Position numbers and translations under genes: made by a program. This document shows, in pieces, positions 51,601-60,138 of a stretch of DNA of 64,000 nucleotides (the first letter of the stretch is position 1; each line of letters starts with the position of its first letter). Below the pieces are notes generated by a model, which had not been told where the DNA came from, ran no database searches, and saw only the letters and a program-made list of their open reading frames with translations. The DNA lies in the NCBI GenBank assembly GCA_947498505.1, contig CANMKG010000002.1, positions 124,001-188,000 of the forward strand, written 5' to 3'. This DNA is from an uncultured Maribacter sp. GTDB lineage: Bacteria > Bacteroidota > Bacteroidia > Flavobacteriales > Flavobacteriaceae.

Positions 51601-53055
51601 CAAGAGCAAGTGATGTTGCTGTCACAAAAATTGGCGGACTTTACTAAAGGTGAAGCCGATGTTTTGCGTAAGGCAATGGGTAAAAAACAAAAGCATGTTC
51701 TTGATAAAATGAAACCTAAGTTTATAGAGCAGGCTTCAACAAAAGGTCATGCTGTAGATAAATTAGAGAAAATTTGGAAGGATTGGGAGGCTTTCGCTGC
51801 CTATGCATTTAATAAATCGCATTCAACCTGCTACGCATGGATTGCATATCAAACAGCTTATTGCAAAGCGCATTACCCTGCCGAATATATGGCTGCTGTA
51901 TTATCTAATAATATGAATGATATTAAGCAGGTAACCTTTTTTATGGAGGAATGTAAGCGAATGGGCTTAGATGTACTTGGTCCAGATGTAAATGAATCAT
52001 ATTACAAATTTGCTGTTAATGATGCTGGTGCGGTGCGTTTTGGAATGGGGGCAATTAAAGGTGTAGGTAAAGGTGCCGTAGATACCATTGTGGATAACAG
52101 AAAAGAAGATGGCGCCTATAAGTCAGTCTTTGATATGGCAAAGCGTATAGACTTAAGAGCTTCTAATAAAAAAGCTTTTGAAAGTTTAGCAGTTGCTGGC
52201 GGATTTGATTCTTTTGGTGACACGCATAGGGCACAATATTTTCATGACGAAGGTGATGGTGTTACCTTTTTAGAAAAGGTAATAAAGTCGGGTTCTAAGT
52301 ATCAGGAAAACCAAAATTCTTCTCAAATGGATATGTTTGGTGGAATGAGTGAGGCGCAAATAGCAGAGCCAACTGTGCCACCATGTGAAGAATGGGGAAC
52401 CATGGAGAAACTTCGCAGAGAAAAAGAGGTAGTAGGGATTTATATTTCTGGTCATCCATTAGATGATTTTAAAACTGAAATAAAAGCATTTACCAATGCT
52501 AATGTTGGGTATTTTAATACTATGGAAGATTATGTGAATAGAGAGCTTTCTTTTGCTGGGGTAATTACCGATGTGCAACATAGGATATCAAAAAATGGCA
52601 AAGGCTGGGCAATGTTTACCATTGAAGATTATACCGATTCATTTGATTTTAGGGTGTTTGGAGAAGAATATTTAAAGTATCGTCATTTTTTAATGGTGAA
52701 TTCTTTTGTTCATGTAAAAGCATTTATCCGGGAAGGCTGGGTTAATAAAGAAACGGGTAAAAAAGGAGATCCACGTATGCAGTTCAACAATTTTATGCTG
52801 TTACAAGAAGTAATGGAAACCTATGCAAAAAAACTCACCATTAAATTAGATATAAAAACACTTAATGAAAACTATGTTCATGATTTAAAAGAAACATTGA
52901 GTTTTCACAAGGGAGAACACCCCTTGAGTTTTGTTATTTATGAAATGGAAGAACAAATTAAAGTCAATATGCCATCAAGAAGACAAAAAGTTCAAATTTC
53001 CAGTGAGTTGCTAAATACGTTGGAAGAAAAACAAGTGCATTTTAAGTTGAATTAA
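48619..53055 (+). CDS. dnaE: DNA polymerase III alpha subunit with N-terminal DEDDh exonuclease domain
   Basis: Exo motifs FDTETTGLP, VGQNVGFDVNIMG, HNATADVEAT; then PHP (AHLHNHTQFSILQ), polymerase (VGPGRGSAAGSAVAYCL, PDIDIDFDDEGRGRV), OB fold. Confidence 0.97.
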   Translation: MYLIFDTETTGLPKRWNAPITDTDNWPRCIQIAWQLHDEMGNLVESQDYLVKPDGFNIPYDAEKIHGISTELAAQNGISLAEVLEKFNIAMAKTKFIVGQNVGFDVNIMGAEFYRMGVENSLQELPVLDTCTEHTAQLCQIPGGRGGKFKLPTLTELHQFLFGEPFGEAHNATADVEATTRCFLELIRKQQYTTEQLDVQPDYFKNFNEANPQPITLIGLKHINLKKASKKIADALWEKDTGGVSQEEIDQNLASLETAEFAHLHNHTQFSILQSTISVPDLIKATIKNKMSAVAMTDHANMMGAFHFVNGVINHNKGVAARNEENLKRFEATQNGTLEEGQEPLQELPEVEKEITPIVGCEFQVCENHADKSQKDNGYQIVMLAKNKNGYHNLAKMSSIAFVDGKYYVPRIDKKIIEQYKKDVIVLTGNLYGEVPSKVLNVGEKQAEEALIWWKDTFGDDLYIELMRHGQEDENRVNQVLIQFAKKYNVKVVATNNTYYVEKENAHAHDILLCVKDGEKQATPIGRGRGYRYGLPNQEYYFKSSEEMKELFKEIPEAVTNIQEIIDKVETFTLARDVLLPAFDIPEEFQFEEDKLDGGKRGENKFLRHITYEGAKIRYGEITPEIDERLDFELQVIEKTGYPGYFLIVEDFIRAARKMDVSVGPGRGSAAGSAVAYCLWITNLDPIKYDLLFERFLNPDRVSMPDIDIDFDDEGRGRVMDYVIDKYGSNQVAQIITYGTMAAKSSIRDTARALDLPLMDADRMAKLIPNMSKLKKIIGVDEAVLKSKFNSEELIKINELLNISEGDGLESETLNQAYVLEGSVRNTGIHACGVIITPDDITKFVPVALAKDSDMYCTQFDNSVVEDAGLLKMDFLGLKTLTLIKDTVKIVKAKHGIELDPENFPLDDEKTYELFQRGETVGVFQYESPGMQKHMRSLKPTVFADLIAMNALYRPGPMEYIPSFIARKHGTEEIVYDLDACEEYLAETYGITVYQEQVMLLSQKLADFTKGEADVLRKAMGKKQKHVLDKMKPKFIEQASTKGHAVDKLEKIWKDWEAFAAYAFNKSHSTCYAWIAYQTAYCKAHYPAEYMAAVLSNNMNDIKQVTFFMEECKRMGLDVLGPDVNESYYKFAVNDAGAVRFGMGAIKGVGKGAVDTIVDNRKEDGAYKSVFDMAKRIDLRASNKKAFESLAVAGGFDSFGDTHRAQYFHDEGDGVTFLEKVIKSGSKYQENQNSSQMDMFGGMSEAQIAEPTVPPCEEWGTMEKLRREKEVVGIYISGHPLDDFKTEIKAFTNANVGYFNTMEDYVNRELSFAGVITDVQHRISKNGKGWAMFTIEDYTDSFDFRVFGEEYLKYRHFLMVNSFVHVKAFIREGWVNKETGKKGDPRMQFNNFMLLQEVMETYAKKLTIKLDIKTLNENYVHDLKETLSFHKGEHPLSFVIYEMEEQIKVNMPSRRQKVQISSELLNTLEEKQVHFKLN

Positions 53056-53192
53056 TTGCTTAAGAAATTATAGTACCTGTATTTAAACGGGAATAAATTT
53101 TACCAATGTTACAATAGGAAAAACGAATATTACGTTAGTAAGGAAACAGTACTTTTTTTGACTAAATTTGCGTAATATAAAAAAATAAAAAC

Positions 53193-53510
53193 ATGGCATT
53201 AGAAATAACGGATGCTACTTTTGACGAAGTAGTATTAAAAAGCGATAAACCTGTAGTAGTAGATTTTTGGGCAGCTTGGTGTGGACCTTGTAGAATGGTT
53301 GGACCTATCATTGATGAAGTTAGTAACGAATACGATGGTAAAGCTGTAGTTGGTAAATTAGATGTTGATGCCAATCAAGAGTTTGCAGCAAAATATGGAG
53401 TGCGTAACATTCCAACAGTTTTAGTTTTTAAAGACGGAGAAATAGTAAGTAGACAAGTTGGAGTTTCTCCAAAGAAAGTTTATACAGATGCTATTGACGC
53501 AGTACTATAA
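53193..53510 (+). CDS. trxA: Thioredoxin
   Basis: VVDFWAAWCGPCRMVGP; YGVRNIPTVLVFKDG. Confidence 0.98.
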   Translation: MALEITDATFDEVVLKSDKPVVVDFWAAWCGPCRMVGPIIDEVSNEYDGKAVVGKLDVDANQEFAAKYGVRNIPTVLVFKDGEIVSRQVGVSPKKVYTDAIDAVL

Positions 53511-53529
53511 AAAATAAAGTAATACTAGT

Positions 53530-53564
53530 AAAAAGGGTTTGACATTTGTCAAACCCTTTTTTTG
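53530..53564. terminator. Terminator after trxA
   Basis: AAAAAGGGTTTGACATTTGTCAAACCCTTTTTTT. Confidence 0.85.
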
Positions 53565-53565
53565 T

Positions 53566-53991
53566 CTATTTAAAAATTGGGATATCACTTACCAGTTTCC
53601 AAATTCCTTTTTCATTTTTAACCAAAATTATAATAGACACAATTGTTGCTTTTTTTCCTTTAAAAGTAACTTTAGTACTTGCAGTGGTGCCATTAATTAC
53701 AATATCTTCAAAAGTTAGGTTCCTAGAGTCGCCTCCCCATTCTTTAGTCTTTATTTTTTCTAAGTATTGTGTTTTGGAAACCACACCAACGGTTTTACTG
53801 CCAAAAAGGCGATTTAAAACAACTCTATAATGTTGGTCTAAATGTTTTTCTAACGCTTGTACATTGTTGTTATCACCTGCTTTAGAAAAAGCAGTTACGG
53901 TTTCTTTAATGGCATCTTGATCCGTTATTTGAGCTTTACAACTAACCGATAGTACTAAAAATAATAGTATTGCAATTCCTGAATTTTTCAT
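53566..53991 (-). CDS. NTF2/SnoaL-like (nuclear transport factor 2 fold) protein
   Basis: Signal peptide (SVSC); AFSKAGDNNNVQALEKHLDQHYRVVLNRLFG. Confidence 0.75.
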   Translation of the reverse strand: MKNSGIAILLFLVLSVSCKAQITDQDAIKETVTAFSKAGDNNNVQALEKHLDQHYRVVLNRLFGSKTVGVVSKTQYLEKIKTKEWGGDSRNLTFEDIVINGTTASTKVTFKGKKATIVSIIILVKNEKGIWKLVSDIPIFK

Positions 53992-54116
53992 GTTTTTGTT
54001 TTTAAATTAATAAATGATGTTTTTATGTGATTTGGGCCTGAGTGTTGCTTTATTGAATTTCTGTCATGATTTTTTGTTTTAAGTTCAACTTTAATTAAAT
54101 TCCACGTGAGTCAATT

Positions 54117-54130
54117 ATTGATATATCAAT
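54117..54130. promoter_or_regulatory. Candidate MarR operator 1
   Basis: Perfect palindrome ATTGATATATCAAT upstream of the NTF2-like gene. Confidence 0.55.
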
Positions 54131-54148
54131 TAATAAATTAAAAAAATA

Positions 54149-54613
54149 CTAACGCATATTATGTTGTATTTTTAAAAGTAAGTTTCTTAATAATTCTACC
54201 TCCTCGGAAGAAAAACCTTCAAGACTTTTTTTACGATGCTCTTTAATCATTTTCATATGTTTTTTTACAAAGGTGATTCCCTCGGTAGTTAGCTTAATAT
54301 TGTACTGCCTTCTATTATTAGGAATAGGTTCTCTAAGTAAAAGTTGCTTTTTTTCTAAAATATCCAATGTACGCGTTATAGATGCAGGGTCTCTTAACGA
54401 CTTATCCGCAAGTTCTTTTTGTGATATATGTTCAAATTCTTCTATGATTTTCAATAAAATCCACTGCTCAATGGTAATACCAAGGTTAATTCTATCAAAT
54501 TCTTTTTGAGAATATTTTTTAGATATTTTACTGGTTTTATCTATTTGAAAAAGAATAACATCTTCAATATTTCCGCCTACCATTAGAATATAATAATATG
54601 AATTTCTCAACAA
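54149..54613 (-). CDS. MarR family transcriptional regulator
   Basis: HISQKELADKSLRDPASITRTLDILEKKQLLLREPIPNNRRQYNIKLTTEG. Confidence 0.92.
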   Translation of the reverse strand: MLRNSYYYILMVGGNIEDVILFQIDKTSKISKKYSQKEFDRINLGITIEQWILLKIIEEFEHISQKELADKSLRDPASITRTLDILEKKQLLLREPIPNNRRQYNIKLTTEGITFVKKHMKMIKEHRKKSLEGFSSEEVELLRNLLLKIQHNMR

Positions 54614-54619
54614 ATATAA

Positions 54620-54651
54620 ATTTATTATTGATATATCAACAATAAATTTAA
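54620..54651. promoter_or_regulatory. Candidate MarR operator 2, between marR and the divergent DUF58 gene
   Basis: AAATTTATTATTGATATATCAACAATAAATTT near-perfect palindrome centred on TTGATATATCAA (54628-54639). Confidence 0.6.
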
Positions 54652-54697
54652 GTAAAACCTATTATAGGTTTTATATCTTAGTGCAACAGACTAGTAT

Positions 54698-55627
54698 ATG
54701 AATCTTCAATCAGAATTAAATAATTCAGCTTTATTCCATAATCTTGAATTGCTCGCAAACCAAGTTGTAGAGGGGTTTATAAGTGGAATTCATAAAAGTC
54801 CGTTTCATGGTTTTTCGGCGGAGTTTGCAGAGCATAAAATTTATAATAGAGGAGAAAGTACCAAACACATAGATTGGAAACTTTATGCAAAGACGGACAA
54901 GCTTTATACTAAAAAGTACGAAGAAGAAACCAATTTACGCTGTCATATGATTTTAGACAACTCAGCATCTATGTACTACCCAGAGGTAGAAAAATTGGGG
55001 TTAAACAATCTTAACAAGATTGGTTTTTCGGTATTAAGCATTGCGGCACTTATGAATGTGCTAAAAAAGCAACGCGATGCAGTTGGGCTAAGTGTATACG
55101 CTGATAATTATAATTTTTACGCACCAGAAAAAGGCAGTGAAAGGCATCATCAAATGCTATTGGCGCAATTGAGTAAAATAAGTTTGGAAAGCAACCCAGC
55201 AAAGGAGACTAAAACATATACCTATTTGCATCAAATAGCAGAAAAAATAAAAAGACGTAGTCTTATTTTTTTATTCACAGATATGTTTCAACACACGCTG
55301 GATAACAATGAGTTGTTTGAGGCGTTACGACATTTAAAGTACAATAAGCATGAGGTAGTTTTGTTTCATATGATGGATAAAAAAACCGAATTACATTTTA
55401 ATTTTGACAATACCCCTAAACGTTTTTTAGATGTGGAAACAGGTGAATATATAGATTTGTATTCGGATACTGTAAAAAACAATTATGAGCAAAAATTAAC
55501 AGCTCAGCATATTGAGCTTAAGTTAAAATGTGCCCAGTATAAGATAAAATATGTGGATGTAGATGTTCGTGAAAATTTCTCCAAAGTGCTGAATACCTTT
55601 TTGGTAGCAAGGCAAAAATTTATTTAG
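54698..55627 (+). CDS. DUF58 domain-containing protein
   Basis: EFAEHKIYNRGESTKHIDWKLYAKTDKLYTKKYEEETNLRCHMILDNSASM. Confidence 0.92.
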   Translation: MNLQSELNNSALFHNLELLANQVVEGFISGIHKSPFHGFSAEFAEHKIYNRGESTKHIDWKLYAKTDKLYTKKYEEETNLRCHMILDNSASMYYPEVEKLGLNNLNKIGFSVLSIAALMNVLKKQRDAVGLSVYADNYNFYAPEKGSERHHQMLLAQLSKISLESNPAKETKTYTYLHQIAEKIKRRSLIFLFTDMFQHTLDNNELFEALRHLKYNKHEVVLFHMMDKKTELHFNFDNTPKRFLDVETGEYIDLYSDTVKNNYEQKLTAQHIELKLKCAQYKIKYVDVDVRENFSKVLNTFLVARQKFI

Positions 55628-55712
55628 TGAATTTTTTAAAGAAAATAGTTTGGTAATTTGGTTTAGCGGTGTATATTTGCAACCGCTATTCCGATAGCCA
55701 TCGGAAGCAAAC

Positions 55713-55786
55713 GGTCTGGTAGTTCAGCTGGTTAGAATACCTGCCTGTCACGCAGGGGGTCGCGGGTTCGAGTCCCGTCCAGACCG
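55713..55786 (+). tRNA. tRNA-Asp (anticodon GTC)
   Basis: GGTCTGG/CCAGACC acceptor stem, anticodon arm CCTGCCTGTCACGCAGG, T arm GCGGGTTCGAGTCCCGT. Confidence 0.96.
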
Positions 55787-55810
55787 CTGGAATTTTATTA
55801 AATTTCAACA

Positions 55811-55845
55811 AAAGCCTGTAAATCATTGATTTACAGGCTTTTTAA
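55811..55845 (+). terminator. Terminator after tRNA-Asp
   Basis: AAAGCCTGTAAATCATTGATTTACAGGCTTTTTAA. Confidence 0.85.
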
Positions 55846-56083
55846 TTTTTTTTTGATATCAAATGTTACCAATGCTTGAGCAATCAGCGTCCTATTCTAC
55901 CCCAAAAAGAGAGAGAATCCAATACCAACGGAGAAGTAACTATTTACTGTAGATTTTCCTTGTAATTTAACGGTGTTATACCGTTAGGTTGATAGATGTA
56001 GGATATGAAGATGGAATTCTTCAAAATTGAAATCAACTAAAAGACTTATTTAATTGACTGCTAAGGCGAAACCTTAATTCTTA

Positions 56084-57970
56084 TTATAAGGTATTTAGGA
56101 AGCTGGTCAAATCAGTCTCTTTGTCAAGATTTAGTTTCTTCTTCAACCGATACTTAGATTTCAAAATACTATCCGGTAAAACATTTAAGGTGGCGGCAAT
56201 CTCTTTTGTAGTTAAGTTCATACGTAAAAAGGCCGCCAATCGTATTTCTTTTTCAGAGATATCAATACATATTGTTTTGAGTTTTTGGTCAAAGTCGTTA
56301 TGGACTTCTGAGAAGTAAGTTTTGAAGATCTCCCAGTCTTTATCTGAGGCATTTTCCTTTTTAAGGAGCATGACAATACGTCGAAACTCGGTCTTAAACT
56401 TTTCGGGCGAACTCTTGAGGTTTTCCAAATTATCCTTTAATTCTTGAATAAAGGTGTTCTTCTGAACTAGATGAAGGGTTTGACTCGTCAATTCTTTCTT
56501 TTTGTGTTCAATTTCTTGTTTATAGATTTCTTCTTTTTTTTCACGGGCGATACGGTTCTTTTTGATTCTCTGACGATATCCAAATACAGAAAGCCCGAAT
56601 AAGGCTAGGGCAGAGGCCATACCACCTGCATAAAATCCTTTTCTTAAATTGCTAATCTCAACTTTCTGGTTTAAAGTGGTTATCTCCTTTTCTTGAAGAA
56701 CGATTTCTGCTTCTTTTTTCTCAGTTTCATAAATTGTCTCCAATTCTTCAATGGCCTTTGTTTTTTCTATAGAGAATAAACTGTCTTTAATTTTTTGGGA
56801 AGCAACATAATCCTCCATTGCGGATTTGTAATTACCGGAATTCAAATGCACTTTAGACCTGTAGTCCAGAGCATGTTTTAGTTCATTGGAAATCTTCAGG
56901 GAGTCAGCCAACTTTACGGATTTGTTCAAATATTCTATGGCTATTTCATTTTTACCCAAAAGCGAATAGGTAAGACCCACATGATATAGTTCAATTACAT
57001 AATTTATGGAAGTCATGTCATAAGTGTCAATCTTAGCCCCTTTTTTGAAATAGGAGAGTGCTTCTTGATATTTCCCATTTTCTCTTTGTGCAAAACCAAT
57101 ATTGAACAGGACATTTGAAGCACTTTCAGGAAAGTTATACTCATTACTTATGTCTAGACTTTCATTAAAATATTCAATTGCTTTGTCGTAGTCCTTTAAG
57201 TTTATGTATACATTGCCAATATCGCTTAAAACATGAGAACTATATAGGTTGTCCGATACCTTTTGATAAATTTCATAAGCCTTCATAAAATTCACTATGG
57301 CCTGATCGAAATCTTTTTGTTGATAATTCAACTTTCCAATATTTCGGTACACATCTCCTCTTCTGTACACTTCTCGATTTATGGTGTCCAGGACATCCAG
57401 GGCATTTTGAAACTTATTCATTGCATTTAGGTATTGCCCAAGCTCATAATAGTTATTGCCATTTGTGTTGAGCGAAACGCCGTACCTCAAATAATCTTTA
57501 TTATCTAGTGAAAGCTGTGTTACAGAATCCATTAATCTGATGGCTTCCTTATAATTACCTTTGTCTCCCGCAATGATTGAAAGATTTGAGAGAGCACCAG
57601 CTACGTTGTCTTTGAGGTTGTGTTGATGTGCCAGATTAAGGGTTTTTCGATAATAATGTACTGCTGAATCCGAATTTTTTATGGTAAAGTAGTAACCTGC
57701 CAAACTGAAATTTCCAATTACCATACCTAAGTGATATGAGTTTTTCTCGGATAGCGATAAAATTTTTAATGCATACTGTTTTCCTTTTTTGGAATCGAGA
57801 TAACTAGCGGTTTCATATAATTGTTCGAGAATTGAAACTTTAGAGGCAAAGTCCTTTTGAATTTTGTAAACTTTATTTAGACTATCTATGCGGTTTTGCC
57901 CTTGAAGTTGGGAAAACATCATAATGGGAAATGATAGCATTAGTATAAAAAGAATAATGCGAGTTTTCAT
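56084..57970 (-). CDS. TPR-repeat, single-TM regulator with C-terminal LuxR-like HTH
   Basis: Signal peptide, multiple TPRs, TM (GGMASALALFGLSVFGYRQR), C-terminal SEKEIRLAAFLRMNLTTKEIAATLNVLPDSILKSKYRLKKKL. Confidence 0.88.
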   Translation of the reverse strand: MKTRIILFILMLSFPIMMFSQLQGQNRIDSLNKVYKIQKDFASKVSILEQLYETASYLDSKKGKQYALKILSLSEKNSYHLGMVIGNFSLAGYYFTIKNSDSAVHYYRKTLNLAHQHNLKDNVAGALSNLSIIAGDKGNYKEAIRLMDSVTQLSLDNKDYLRYGVSLNTNGNNYYELGQYLNAMNKFQNALDVLDTINREVYRRGDVYRNIGKLNYQQKDFDQAIVNFMKAYEIYQKVSDNLYSSHVLSDIGNVYINLKDYDKAIEYFNESLDISNEYNFPESASNVLFNIGFAQRENGKYQEALSYFKKGAKIDTYDMTSINYVIELYHVGLTYSLLGKNEIAIEYLNKSVKLADSLKISNELKHALDYRSKVHLNSGNYKSAMEDYVASQKIKDSLFSIEKTKAIEELETIYETEKKEAEIVLQEKEITTLNQKVEISNLRKGFYAGGMASALALFGLSVFGYRQRIKKNRIAREKKEEIYKQEIEHKKKELTSQTLHLVQKNTFIQELKDNLENLKSSPEKFKTEFRRIVMLLKKENASDKDWEIFKTYFSEVHNDFDQKLKTICIDISEKEIRLAAFLRMNLTTKEIAATLNVLPDSILKSKYRLKKKLNLDKETDLTSFLNTL

Positions 57971-58277
57971 AGAAGTTTGATTATATCACCAAGATACCTA
58001 TTAAATCCATTGTTTTGATACTTGTTTTGCCATTACCAAATTGATTTTCCATATGAAGTCCATGTCTATCTCAATCCAAGTTTAAAATGAATTCGTTGTT
58101 AAGGGTTGATTTTATTGATGTTAAAGAGTTTACTTAAATTTTGAATATAGCCGCTGTCCATAGTGAATTTGCCCAGAATCCTTAAGGGTTGTCCATACTT
58201 TGTCCATGCCTAAAATTAGTGTCCCCCTGTTTTCTAGACTAGGTTTGGGGTGTTGAATCCAAAAAACCACAGAAATT

Positions 58278-59945
58278 ATGAAAACAAATCAATTACAAAA
58301 CAAGAGCGTACTTCGAATGGTGTGGGTATTGTCACTTTTACTATTTTTTGCCTGTAGTAAAGATGAATCATCAGTCACAGTTGGTCCAGATGATGAGGAT
58401 ATCTCTTCAAATTTTAGCGCTACCCTGAATGGTCTTGAGAATTTTTCACAACCGGCGGAAGTTGCGAGTCCAGAGCTTTTAGAAGACGACGATTCTCCAG
58501 AGCGCAACGGTCAGTTCGAATGTATAGTGCAGAAATACAAGGCGGCACCTGGCTATGATGAAATGCTTTCCCTTGACCCTGCGAATGGGGTTATTTACCC
58601 GGGAGCAATGTTAAAGGGTGAGTCGATACCTACTGGAGAATATATAGGTATTAACGGTGGACGGGCGCCCATTACCTTATCGATCTCATTGGAGAATATC
58701 GACGGTTCTGCTTCAGTTGAAATTGAAAATCCTGATTTGGATGGTGTGCGAAACGGCATAAACGGTTTACTGGCTCAAGGTGTAAACGGGGCTACACCTG
58801 CCGATTTGAATTTCACCATTCAAGAAGTACACTCTCAAGAGCATTTAGACATTGCCCTAAGGGCAAACTACCGTGACCGAAACAAAGATATCTCTGGTTC
58901 GTTCGATTTTGAGAGCTCGGCATACAATTACAAATATGTAGTCAAGTTTTTTCAAGAATATTATACAATTGATATGACTTTGCCATCCAACCAAGATCCC
59001 GGTTCGCTTTTCACCGAACTTCCGAATTTAAACAGTACCAGCCCAGTTATGGTCTCGAGTGTGGTATACGGCCGTATGGTATTGTATACGGTCGAATCGA
59101 ATTACAGTACCTTGGATGTCAAATCGGCTTTCGCACTTTCGTTCAGCCAAGGAAGCTCTAGCGGTGAAGGTGGCATTGACGTCGATTATGAAAAAATCAT
59201 TAGTGAATCGAAAGTAGAGGCCTTGGTTATAGGAGGGTCTGCAGAAGATGCAGTGGGTGTCATCGAAGGCCCTACAGGTGTCTATAGTTATATTATTAAT
59301 GGAGGAAATTATTCAAAGGACTCTCCCGGTAAGCCTTTGGCATATACCTTGCGCTATATAAAAAATGACTTCCCCATTGCAAGAGTGGTGCTGGCGTCGG
59401 AATACCCTGTGCGTAGCTGTGATTTGGCCTGGCCTCAGTACGAGCTGAAATTGGTAAAAATTACAGGTTCTACACTTACCAATCGAGAGCTATACGGAAA
59501 CCTTGAAATTAGGATGTGGTCAGAAGCAGAAGGTGACTTTGTACGATCGAACACTGATAACCCGGGAGTAGATAATGCCTGGTGGAATCGGGAAAATAAA
59601 AGTGAGGAACGCGTAAATGTAAAAAAGGGGGACGAGAATGCCTATGAATTTGACGATCCTGAGGTAGACGACGAATTCTACACCTATGATATTGAACCGT
59701 ATCGCCCCAATAAGAGCACGGATTATTTTGAATACCGGGGGCATCTTTACGATAATGAATTTATTGGTTTTGACGATTTAGGTGCCAAGTCAAAAAAAGC
59801 CTATTTGGACAATCTTGGCGAAAACGCCTTGGACGCAGCGGGCATTACGGCTGCTAAACTTCCAAACGCCTTGTCAGGAGAGTACTACTATAGTCATAGT
59901 TTTGAGGATGGAATAACGGTATACTATAAAATAACCGAGAAATAA
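58278..59945 (+). CDS. Cholesterol-dependent-cytolysin-like (thiol-activated cytolysin family) lipoprotein
   Basis: Lipobox LLFFAC|SKDES. CDC core resemblances: YPGAMLKG...GGRAPITLSISLENI (cf. YPGALL...RAPMTYSIDLPG), VKFFQEYYTIDM (cf. NFKQIYYTVSV), SSVVYGRMVLYTVESNYSTLDVKSAF (cf. SSVAYGRQVYLKLETTSKSDEVEAAF), KVEALVIGGSAEDAVGVI (cf. EVKAVILGG), SPGKPLAYTLRYIKND (cf. HPGLPISYTTSFLRDN). Confidence 0.85.
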   Translation: MKTNQLQNKSVLRMVWVLSLLLFFACSKDESSVTVGPDDEDISSNFSATLNGLENFSQPAEVASPELLEDDDSPERNGQFECIVQKYKAAPGYDEMLSLDPANGVIYPGAMLKGESIPTGEYIGINGGRAPITLSISLENIDGSASVEIENPDLDGVRNGINGLLAQGVNGATPADLNFTIQEVHSQEHLDIALRANYRDRNKDISGSFDFESSAYNYKYVVKFFQEYYTIDMTLPSNQDPGSLFTELPNLNSTSPVMVSSVVYGRMVLYTVESNYSTLDVKSAFALSFSQGSSSGEGGIDVDYEKIISESKVEALVIGGSAEDAVGVIEGPTGVYSYIINGGNYSKDSPGKPLAYTLRYIKNDFPIARVVLASEYPVRSCDLAWPQYELKLVKITGSTLTNRELYGNLEIRMWSEAEGDFVRSNTDNPGVDNAWWNRENKSEERVNVKKGDENAYEFDDPEVDDEFYTYDIEPYRPNKSTDYFEYRGHLYDNEFIGFDDLGAKSKKAYLDNLGENALDAAGITAAKLPNALSGEYYYSHSFEDGITVYYKITEK

Positions 59946-60138
59946 TTATATAGCGCAGTCGGCACCTTAAGTTGTGATTCAACAGCTTGGTGTTGGCTGT
60001 TGTTTTTTATTTTAACCAAGCTTATTTATAATATGGGATTTATCAAATCTGAACATTAAACTTTGTTAAAAAGTTAGTTTCAAGGTGCGCCTAAAAAAGC
60101 CACTCTTCGAAGGTCATTAACACAGGGTGTTTTCAAGA

